From Crocinitomicaceae bacterium (GTDB lineage Bacteria > Bacteroidota > Bacteroidia > Flavobacteriales_D > Crocinitomicaceae), in assembly GCA_021740745.1 (NCBI GenBank), contig JAIOZF010000016.1, positions 1-47,580 of the forward strand: a stretch of DNA of 47,580 nt, in the 5' to 3' direction. The translations under genes were made by a program, and so were the position numbers. Shown piece by piece: positions 33,227-41,200 of this stretch (position 1 is the stretch's first letter; each line of letters opens with the position of its first letter). Below the pieces are notes generated by a model, which saw only the letters and a program-made list of their open reading frames with translations, did not search any database and had not been told where the DNA came from.

Positions 33227-33907
33227 ATGGCAAAAAGAACTAAAGCCGGACGAGTAAAAGTATTCCTTGCATTTCTACTTTTATTTGGACCGGCTCTTTT
33301 ATTGATACTCATTTCTACACGTGGATGTGAGCATAAATTCAAAACACTAGATGATTACGGTGCAGCCGTTAATTACTCCTTTACCGATGCTAGTGGAAAG
33401 AAATACACCTCGAAAGATTTTGAAGGAGAAGTTGTTATTGTCACTACACTTCAAGAAACCTGTCCTGACAGTTGTGCTGTTTCTTTCTGGCATATCGACC
33501 AATCAATTTATCAGCACATTCGCAAGAATAAGCGAAAAAAGTTGAAACAAGTAAGAATCATTTCATTTGCAACAGATGGACAGGGTAAACCAATTACCGA
33601 TCTTTCCACAATTGAATCTGCTCTAAAAGACAATGTAGAAGGTTATGACCCTTCTATATGGCTATTAGCTGCTGGTGATGTTAAATCCGTGTATGATTTC
33701 AAGAATAATGGCGAATCGCTGATTAAGAAGGATTCCACCTATTTTGGAGGAGAATCATTTCAAGAATTAATTCTATTATTAGATAAACAAAATCATCTTC
33801 GAATGGTTTTATCTGGTAAGACAGAAGGCATGATTCGAAGAATGAAAGAACATATTGCCTTGCTTCAAAAACAATACGACAAAGACGCATCGAAAAAAAG
33901 TAAATAA
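33227..33907 (+). CDS. SCO1-like membrane-anchored thioredoxin-fold protein
   Basis: 226 residues. An N-terminal anchor (VFLAFLLLFGPALLLILIST) is followed by a thioredoxin-fold domain: YSFTDASGKKYTSKDFEGEVVIVTT, then CPDSC, a CxxxC pair at the position of the SCO copper motif, then VRIISFATDG. The C-terminal part has FGGESFQELILLLDKQNHLRMV, where true SCO proteins carry a copper-binding His before the LVD-type strand; here the matching stretch lacks it. It is probably a redox or accessory factor rather than a full copper chaperone. The next SCO gene follows immediately. Confidence 0.75.
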   Translation: MAKRTKAGRVKVFLAFLLLFGPALLLILISTRGCEHKFKTLDDYGAAVNYSFTDASGKKYTSKDFEGEVVIVTTLQETCPDSCAVSFWHIDQSIYQHIRKNKRKKLKQVRIISFATDGQGKPITDLSTIESALKDNVEGYDPSIWLLAAGDVKSVYDFKNNGESLIKKDSTYFGGESFQELILLLDKQNHLRMVLSGKTEGMIRRMKEHIALLQKQYDKDASKKSK

Positions 33908-33908
33908 A

Positions 33909-34577
33909 TTGAATTCTCTATATAAATACGGTTCATCAATACTTTTAGCTTTCTTCCTTCTTGCATGTAGTTCCAAACAAGCAAAAAAAGAACGCGTGTT
34001 GCCTTTTATTGGTAATTTTGACATTGAATACAAGTTAATCGATGGAGTAGAAGTTGCCGATACAGTGTTTCCAACAATACCTTACTTTTATTTTTGGAAT
34101 GAGGATTCAGTTAAAGTGACGTCCAAAGATTTGCAAGGAAAAATTTGGGTAACTGATTTCTTTTTTACGACTTGTTCTACCATTTGTCCACGAATGACAG
34201 ATCAAATGAAACGATTAAATGGATTATTATCCGATCTTGAAAGTGAAGTTCAATTCATTTCCTTTTCGATTAATCCTATACATGATACGCCTTCTCAATT
34301 GAAAATGTACCGAAAAAATCATCAGATTAATGCTAAAAATTGGGTGTTTCTAACTGGTGACGAAGCTGAAACCCATCGTTTGGGGATTGAAGATTTCAGG
34401 GTATTTGCTGGTCATGATGATTTAGCAGAAGATGGTTACGCACATTCCGAAGCATTCACATTGGTGGATAAAGAGGGTTATGTGCGAGGAGTATACAATG
34501 TAGCAGATAGTAAACAAGTCGACCAATTAGAAAAAGACATTCGCAAATTATTGAAATATGAATATAACTACAATTGA
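33909..34577 (+). CDS. SCO1/SenC-family copper chaperone lipoprotein
   Basis: About 222 residues. The only start that gives a proper N-terminus is TTG 33909, one base after the TAA of the preceding gene: NSLYKYGSSILLAFFLLACSS, a lipoprotein signal with lipobox LLAC. The next in-frame ATG is deep in the domain. The SCO fold is complete: KIWVTDFFFTTCSTICPRMTDQM (CxxxCP), IHDTPSQLKMY and AHSEAFTLVDKEG with the copper His. It delivers copper to the CuA site of subunit II in the periplasm. The 3' end overlaps the DUF420 gene by 20 bases. Confidence 0.9.
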   Translation: MNSLYKYGSSILLAFFLLACSSKQAKKERVLPFIGNFDIEYKLIDGVEVADTVFPTIPYFYFWNEDSVKVTSKDLQGKIWVTDFFFTTCSTICPRMTDQMKRLNGLLSDLESEVQFISFSINPIHDTPSQLKMYRKNHQINAKNWVFLTGDEAETHRLGIEDFRVFAGHDDLAEDGYAHSEAFTLVDKEGYVRGVYNVADSKQVDQLEKDIRKLLKYEYNYN

Positions 34578-35088
34578 TCCTGAAAAGGTGAAGACATTTC
34601 GCAAATTAATTATTGCTGTATCAATCGTAATTCCGATTGTTGTTGCCATATTATTTGGAGTCAAGATAGAAGGATTTGACCTTACTTTCCTCCCAAAAAT
34701 ATATGCTGGTATTAATGGAATCACAGCGGTTGTGCTTATTTCTGCTTTGATTGCCATTAAAGCAAGAAAGATTCAATTACACCGTGGATTAATTAGATTT
34801 GCATTATTGCTCTCATTATTGTTTCTGGTGTTGTATGTGGCTTATCACATGACATCAGATTCTACACCTTATGGAGGAGAATCACGCATGTTATACTTCA
34901 GTTTACTGATTTCTCACATTTTATTGAGCGTTGCAGTTATACCCGTTGTTTTATTTACCTATCTTTTTGCTTGGGAAGGTAATTTTGTAAGACATAAGAA
35001 ATGGACGAAAATTGCATTTCCTATTTGGTTATATGTAGCAGTAAGTGGCGTGATTGTTTATATTATGATTTCTCCCTTCTACAAATAA
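34558..35088 (+). CDS. DUF420-family membrane protein
   Basis: 176 residues with five predicted membrane segments (LIIAVSIVIPIVVAILFG; GINGITAVVLISALIAIKA; ALLLSLLFLVLYVAYHM; LLISHILLSVAVIPVVLFTYL; FPIWLYVAVSGVIVYIM). DUF420 signatures include the NGITAVVLISALIAI helix, RKIQLHRGLIRFA, the His in YHMTSDSTPYGG and SHILLSV. The domain is found beside cytochrome oxidase genes in many bacteria and probably assists assembly. It starts 20 bases inside the SCO gene and closes the operon. Confidence 0.9.
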   Translation: MNITTIDPEKVKTFRKLIIAVSIVIPIVVAILFGVKIEGFDLTFLPKIYAGINGITAVVLISALIAIKARKIQLHRGLIRFALLLSLLFLVLYVAYHMTSDSTPYGGESRMLYFSLLISHILLSVAVIPVVLFTYLFAWEGNFVRHKKWTKIAFPIWLYVAVSGVIVYIMISPFYK

Positions 35089-35097
35089 CAGAGCAAT

Positions 35098-36216
35098 TTA
35101 AGCGAATTTTTCGATCTGTTTCCAAACAATTTCGGCACTAGTTTCCCAGCTAAATAATTTACTGCGCTCCAATCCACAAACTGAAAGTCTATTTTGAAAG
35201 TCATTATCCTCGGACAAACGAATCATCGCTTTTGCAATATCGTCTACATCAAAAGGATCACAATAAATGGCTGAATCTCCTGCAACTTCCGGCAAAGAAG
35301 TCAGGTTCCCACAAATAATTGGCGTACCGCAATTCATCGCTTCAACCAGTGGAATTCCAAATCCTTCGAAATAGGGGACATACGTCATACAACTTGCAGA
35401 ACCAACCACTAATGCTAAATCATCAAGAGCTAATCGACCTGTAAAATGAATCCGATCTTTAAATGGGCCTGTAAATTTAGTGTAATCGTCCGATTTGTTC
35501 CATAAGGCTTCTCCAACAATTACCAAGTCCCAATCATTTGAAGTGCTCTCACAATATATTTCGAAGGCTTTTAACAAACGCGGAATGTTTTTTCTGGGAT
35601 GCAATGATCCAACAAAAACAAAGTACTGTTTACCATTCGAATACGAATTTCGAATGAGTTGCTTTTGCTTTATTTCAATAGGTTTGAATTGAGTGCTTGC
35701 GGCGTTCCAAGCAACTGTAATTTTTTCGGCTTTAACAGCATATGTTTTTACAATGTCATCTTTTGAATAGTTTGATACTGTAATAATGTGCTGGGCTTTT
35801 TTAGCAAATTTCGGGAAGAAATACCTCAAATAGGTGCGTGCTGCAAAAGGTAGATCTTCGGGAAAATGTTCAAAATTTAAATCGTGAACTGTTCCTATTT
35901 GTGGCACTTTTGTTCCAAGTGACAAGTAACCATCAGGCGAAAAAAACACATCGATTTTGTACTTTTTTAATACACGAGGAATTGCAACATCAAACCAAAG
36001 CATAAACAAAATAGGATGTCGGGCTGGAGGCTGAATTACTACAGGTGTTACATTTGATCCAAAAATAAATTTTTCCGAATAGGGTCTGTCAAAGAAGAAA
36101 ACAAACTCATGCTCAGGATGATTTTGAACTAAACGCTTTGTAATTTCATAGGTATACCAACCAAAACCTTCCATTTTGCCATCTAATAAAAAACGAGCAT
36201 TGATTCCTATTCGCAC
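35098..36216 (-). CDS. Glycosyltransferase family 4 (GT-B)
   Basis: 372 residues, no signal peptide or membrane span. The N-terminal acceptor domain shows GINARFLLDGKMEGFGWYTYEITKRL. The nucleotide-sugar domain has FVFVGSLHPRKNIPRLLKAFE and the GT4 signature EGFGIPLVEAMNCGTPIICGNL (the E-x7-E motif), then LPEVAGDSAIYCDPFDVDDIA. It transfers a sugar from a nucleotide donor, probably in surface glycan synthesis; donor and acceptor are unknown. It follows the MBL hydrolase gene by 9 bases on the same strand, so they share a transcript. Confidence 0.9.
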   Translation of the reverse strand: MRIGINARFLLDGKMEGFGWYTYEITKRLVQNHPEHEFVFFFDRPYSEKFIFGSNVTPVVIQPPARHPILFMLWFDVAIPRVLKKYKIDVFFSPDGYLSLGTKVPQIGTVHDLNFEHFPEDLPFAARTYLRYFFPKFAKKAQHIITVSNYSKDDIVKTYAVKAEKITVAWNAASTQFKPIEIKQKQLIRNSYSNGKQYFVFVGSLHPRKNIPRLLKAFEIYCESTSNDWDLVIVGEALWNKSDDYTKFTGPFKDRIHFTGRLALDDLALVVGSASCMTYVPYFEGFGIPLVEAMNCGTPIICGNLTSLPEVAGDSAIYCDPFDVDDIAKAMIRLSEDNDFQNRLSVCGLERSKLFSWETSAEIVWKQIEKFA

Positions 36217-36225
36217 AGTAATGAA

Positions 36226-36870
36226 TTAAAATTGAAGAATGTAGTTGGAACGTTTTTCTTTTCCTATTGTTGTTTCGGATCCATGTCCACAATAAACAAG
36301 TGTTTCATCTGGAAGCTTAAACATGACATTGAAAATTGAATTTTTCAACGTTTCTAAATCTCCACCAGGTAAATCCACTCGACCAAAACTCCCATTGAAG
36401 AGCACATCGCCATTGATAACAAAATTATTTTCTTCATTGTAAAATACAACATGTCCAGGAGCATGTCCAGGTGTAAACTTTACCTTGAACTTTATGGAGC
36501 CAAACACTAATTCATTACCATCATTTAGAAAATGAGTGGGATGTGGGGATTTTTTGTATGCGCCAAACCCATAAAGATGAGCGTAATTCTCGACTGAATG
36601 TAGTGTGTTTAAATCGTTTTCATGCAAATAAAACGGAATAGAAAATGTTTCAAGAACAAATTGATTTCCCAACACATGATCAATATGGGCATGTGTATTC
36701 AATAAAGCTAATGGTGTAAGGCCATTTTCTTCAATAAAGGAAAGCAGCTCTTGTTCCTCGTGTCGCTCGTAACAACCTGGATCGATGACAACACAATTTT
36801 TCTGTTGATCGAAAACAACATAGGTATTCTCTTGAAAACCGTTGAATGAAAATTTTTGAACTGAGATCAT
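36226..36870 (-). CDS. Metallo-beta-lactamase-fold hydrolase (glyoxalase II-like)
   Basis: 214 residues. Metal site: HAHIDHVLG (HxHxDH), a second His in FTPGHAPGHVVFY, the Asp in INGDVLFNGSFGRVDLPGGD and the last His in VYCGHGSETTIG. The domain is the compact glyoxalase II/YcbL type without the long C-terminal substrate domain. It likely hydrolyses a thioester in the cytoplasm. The promoter element ends only a few bases before the ATG, so the mRNA is probably leaderless. The glycosyltransferase gene follows in the same transcript. Confidence 0.9.
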   Translation of the reverse strand: MISVQKFSFNGFQENTYVVFDQQKNCVVIDPGCYERHEEQELLSFIEENGLTPLALLNTHAHIDHVLGNQFVLETFSIPFYLHENDLNTLHSVENYAHLYGFGAYKKSPHPTHFLNDGNELVFGSIKFKVKFTPGHAPGHVVFYNEENNFVINGDVLFNGSFGRVDLPGGDLETLKNSIFNVMFKLPDETLVYCGHGSETTIGKEKRSNYILQF

Positions 36871-36874
36871 ATGC

Positions 36875-36908
36875 CAAAGTTACATTTCGTAATTGAAATA
36901 TTCATCAA
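36875..36908 (-). promoter_or_regulatory. Promoter of the MBL hydrolase gene, probably leaderless
   Basis: On the minus strand TTG (36908-36906) and TAACTTTG (36882-36875, exact TAnnTTTG) are 23 bases apart. Only four bases separate the element from the ATG at 36870. Confidence 0.5.
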
Positions 36909-36923
36909 TATAGATTTAAGGTA

Positions 36924-36955
36924 TTGTTTTTGATTAGCCGCATTTTATATCTTTG
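36924..36955 (+). promoter_or_regulatory. Promoter of the lipoprotein gene at 36970
   Basis: TTG at 36924-36926, 21 bases, then TATCTTTG at 36948-36955, an exact TAnnTTTG. The ATG is 14 bases further on. Confidence 0.6.
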
Positions 36956-36969
36956 TAAAAAATTTAGTC

Positions 36970-37503
36970 ATGAAAACAACACTATTCATTTTTGCCGTAA
37001 TCCTTTTAGCTTCTTGTGGAGTGAAAGTACCATATACCAATGAGATTCGTGATGAGTTTGGTTTGGACAATGAAAAGGCGGTGAAAAAAGTTCAATTTTA
37101 CACTTCAGCTACCGTTATTTTTGAAAGAAGTAAATCTTCTGGTAACCAAGGCACGTCGGAAAGCGGAGTGCTGGTGACAAACTCAAGTAAAGAACAAGAT
37201 CGAATTATTATACCGATTAACACTAAATGTATTTTTGATAGTTATGGTGAAGATGGAGAGTTAATTATTCGTTTTGAAACAGGGGTAAATAAAACCTTAA
37301 CGTTTATGATGCGTCCGAATGTCCAAAACAGTAAATTCTATCTTGTTGCTGATTGGACTAATCCGAAGGGAGGGAAAATTAACTACGGTAATGAAGAGTA
37401 TACAACTACAGCCTCTTCTGGAAATACGTATTTAAATGTGGTATTGAAAAAATTGCAAAAAACGAAACGAAAAGACCGAATTGTAAAAGGAATGAAAGTC
37501 TAG
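36970..37503 (+). CDS. Lipoprotein of unknown function
   Basis: 177 residues. MKTTLFIFAVILLASCGVK is a lipoprotein signal with lipobox LASC. The mature chain is beta-rich and polar (VQFYTSATVIFERSKSS, DRIIIPINTKCIFDSYGEDGELIIRFE, TYLNVVLKK) and ends with a basic stretch KKLQKTKRKDRIVKGMKV. I recognise no domain. It has its own promoter and a strong terminator, so it is a single-gene transcript. Confidence 0.75.
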   Translation: MKTTLFIFAVILLASCGVKVPYTNEIRDEFGLDNEKAVKKVQFYTSATVIFERSKSSGNQGTSESGVLVTNSSKEQDRIIIPINTKCIFDSYGEDGELIIRFETGVNKTLTFMMRPNVQNSKFYLVADWTNPKGGKINYGNEEYTTTASSGNTYLNVVLKKLQKTKRKDRIVKGMKV

Positions 37504-37524
37504 AATTTAATAGATTAAAAAACT

Positions 37525-37553
37525 AAAAGCTCGAAGAAATTCGAGCTTTTTTT
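37525..37553 (+). terminator. Intrinsic terminator
   Basis: Eleven-base arms AAAAGCTCGAA and TTCGAGCTTTT around GAAA, followed by further T. Confidence 0.93.
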
Positions 37554-37881
37554 ATGAAAATTCTGTCGGAAGTCTATTGAAGTAAATGAAGTCGGTTAAT
37601 TTCAATAGAAAATAGCCTAAAGTGTCAAAAAAAATAGATAAATTAGGGGCAACCTAAAATTAACTTTTTCGTCTTTTTTCAAATTAAACTAACTTCAAAT
37701 AATAACTGTATAACTTATTATAAAACAGCTACTTATATGTAAATTTTTTGACAAATATAATTTTTACTTTATTTATCACCTTCACTGTGCAACCGTTTAT
37801 TCAATATTTTGTCACCAATTTATATTATGTAAAAAAACAGAACTAAAATTGCTTATTTAATCTATTTAAACCTTAATAACC
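37554..37881. other. Intergenic leader before the adhesin locus
   Basis: AT-rich, no ORF I can support. It contains one good inverted repeat, TCTATTGAA (37573-37581) and TTCAATAGA (37601-37609) with a 19-base loop, and a weaker one, TTAGG-N5-CCTAA (37643-37657). No exact TAnnTTTG promoter is present; the closest is TATTTTG near 37804. Confidence 0.5.
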
Positions 37882-38274
37882 ATGAATAAAATTAAACATT
37901 TCGCGCTAATATTATTTTGTTTACCACTGTCAATATATGGCTATACTTCTTTTGAAAACTCCACTGTTGAAAGTAGAATTTTTACTGGTACATGTCAATC
38001 AGCGTTTAATCCAGTTACAAATGAAATAACACTAATCTCTGTTGATGAAAAAAAAGTGTTTGTTTTAATTAGCACGAATGGAATCGTGGACCAAAACCAA
38101 TATTCAACGTCAAAAGAAGTAAACGAACATTTCTTGAAAACAAAAGGTGTTATAGAATGCTCTTATTCTTGGAACAGCAACATGATGAAGTTAACTTTAG
38201 ATAAAACAAACGCTAAAGAAATTCTTATAAACACTTTTGGTTTTGAACCAACAATGATTTCCAATTTATTTTAA
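37882..38274 (+). CDS. Small secreted protein of unknown function
   Basis: 130 residues. MNKIKHFALILFCLPLSIYGYTS is a signal peptide. The mature ~110 residues contain two Cys (TGTCQSAF and GVIECSYSW) that could form a disulfide, and alternating strands and helices (KVFVLISTNGIVDQ; VNEHFLKTKGVIECSYS; MMKLTLDKTNAKEILINTFG). No T9SS sorting tail is visible, so it should stay periplasmic. It lies 18 bases before the giant surface protein gene and is very probably cotranscribed with it. I do not recognise the family. Confidence 0.7.
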   Translation: MNKIKHFALILFCLPLSIYGYTSFENSTVESRIFTGTCQSAFNPVTNEITLISVDEKKVFVLISTNGIVDQNQYSTSKEVNEHFLKTKGVIECSYSWNSNMMKLTLDKTNAKEILINTFGFEPTMISNLF

Positions 38275-38292
38275 TTTTTCAAGTCATTTATA

Positions 38293-41200
38293 ATGAAAAG
38301 AGTTTTATCCTTATTCAGCGTTTTGTTTTTTGTCCTATATTCAACTTATGTTGTGGGTCAAGGGGCTACGTGCGGCGCTGCAAATCAAATTTGTGGAACC
38401 ACCCCCCCTTTTCCTGCAAACACTACGGGCGGAACAAATGTTGGCTCTATTTCTGGTGGCACAGGTAACATTGGGTGCTTAGGGACAACACCCAATGAGT
38501 CGTGGTTTTTCTTTGAAGTCGGTGTGGCTGGTGCTATTTCAGGTTCATTAACGAATTCAAATAACGTTGATGTTGATGGCGCTATCTTTGGTCCATATAC
38601 TAGCACTGCAGTGGCGTGTGCTGCCCTCACTGCTGGTAATATTGTAGCTTGTGACTACTCAGCTTCTGCTACTGTGCCATTTAATTTCAATGCTGTGGTG
38701 GGCACATATATGGTTTTAATCACAAATTTTTCAGGCAGCGCGACAACCATTGACCTCAATTTTACGGCGGCGAGTAATGATTTAATTGATTGTATATCTG
38801 AAAGTGCTAATTACAGTGTTTGTGAAGGCGATGCACCTCAAAATATGTCAGCTACTGTGTTAACACCAAATGCTCTGTGCCCTCCTGCAGTTACAACAAT
38901 TTCTTGTTTAACAAACACGCCGGCCACGACTGGTTCTTATACCACTAATGCTAATGGGTCTGTAAATGCAAGTTGCGTTATATCAGGGGTTCCTGCTGGA
39001 GCAACTATTACTAATATTTCCTATAATATTATTGGGGGTGCTTTGGGTGGCTCCTTTTGTGAAGAATTGGATGTTAATGTTAATGGTCCAGGAACAACTT
39101 ATGATATTACAGGTGGTTCATTGGTGGGAGCAACTGGTTCTTGTACACTTGCTGGTTTAACAGGCATAGGTGGCTGGTCTGGTTCTTCAACAAATACTCC
39201 TAATGGTACTTATACATTTTCATTTTATGAAACTTTTGATGATGGTGGCCAAGATTTTTCTGTAACACAAATACAAGTGGTAGTAACTTACCAATCTGGT
39301 CCTACCCCTGTTTTAACATGGTTTAATACTCAATCCGGAGGTACCCCAATTGGCACAGGATCTCCATTTCAACCAGTAGGCGCAGGCGGTTCAGATGTTC
39401 CGAATACAAATACAGCCGGCGTTTATGATTTCTGGGTTGGGTGTGCTAGCGGTGGTATACGATCTCAAGTTCAAATATTTGTTCATGATGTGCCTACGAT
39501 AACATCTACTAGCGTAGTATGTTCTGGCTCAACATTTACAGCAACAATAAACGCACCGGCAATTTCAACCTCACCTCCAGGCTGTACTTGGCAATATTCT
39601 TTTAATGGCGGCGCAACTTGGGGTGCGTCCAACTCATTAACGGGTATTGCACCAGGCTCTGCAAACCTAACTGTTTTGGTAAGAAATTCTTGTAGAACTC
39701 AATGTGTTTCAGCTTCTCAAACAATTGTTATTCCTCCAAGCATAATACCAACATTTGCTGCCGTAGGTCCTTATTGTAGTGGGGCTGCAATTCCTGCTTT
39801 GCCAACAAGTTCAACAAATTCACCTGCAATAACCGGTGCATGGTCGTCTGCTATAAACAACACAGCAACCACAACCTATACCTTTACTCCAGCAATAAAT
39901 CAATGTGCGACAACCACTACATTAACGATTACTATAAACCCTCGACCGACAGTTACTGTTAATAGTTCTACCGTTTGTGCTGGAACAGCTGCCACAGTAA
40001 CGGCAACGCCAGTCCCTGCGGGTACTTATTCATATGCTTGGACAGTTCCCGGCGGAGTTACGAACCCTGGAAATGTTCCATCGTTTACAACTACCGTGGC
40101 TGGACCCTATAGTGTGGTTATCACAAATACTGCAACCGGCTGTACAAGTTTGAGTGCTTCGGGTACTGTAACAGTAACCCCCTTGCCAATTATTAACCCA
40201 GGAACACCTCCACCAGTTTGCTTAGGGACTCAAGTTACATTGGCCGCAACGGGCGCAACGACCTATTCATGGAACAATGGGGTTACACAAGGTACTGCAT
40301 TTACACCACCACTTGGAACGACAACATATACTGTTTTAGGAACAACTTCGGGTTGTGTTGGTACGGCATCTGTTAACGTAATAGTTAATCCTATTCCGGT
40401 AGTAAGTGCACCTGATGCAACAGTTTGTGCTGGTGGAACAGTAACATTGACTGCGGTAGGAGCAACAACATATTCTTGGTCTCCTGGAGGTCAAACAACA
40501 TCTAGTATTTCTGTTACACCTTTGATTAATACTACATACACCGTAACCGGAACTACTTTAGGATGTTCTTCCTCAGATGCTGTTTTAGTAACAGTTAGTG
40601 GCAGCGCAGCTATTGGTGCCGGATCAGACGTGTCTATATGTATTGGGCAATCAACTACGATAACTGCAACTGGAGGAAGCACATATAATTGGACTATTCC
40701 AGCCTTAGGTGCTAATGCTTCGCAAATAGTTTCACCTACAGTAAACACAACTTATACAGTTGTTGGAACGGATGCTAACGGTTGTACTGGTACAGATGCA
40801 ATTACTGTAACTGTAAATCCTTTACCTACAGTGACCGTAAATAGTTCAACGATTTGTGCTGGAGCAACAGCGACAATAACCGCCACACCAGGAGTGGTTG
40901 CAGGATATTCATATGTTTGGACAGTTCCTGCGGGAGTTCCTGCACCTGGGAATGTTGCATCCTTTACAACGACAATTGCAGGAACCTATAGTGTGGTTAT
41001 CACCAACACAACAACATTATGTGTGAGTGCAAGTGCTTCAGGAACAGTTACGATTAACCCACTCCCAACAGCAACAGTTAACAGTCCTGTGGTTTGTGCT
41101 GGTACGCCAGCAGTAGTAACTGCTTCACCTGGGGTTGCAGGAACATATTCATACGCATGGACAGTTCCTGTTGGTGCATCTGCACCTGGAAACGTTGCAA

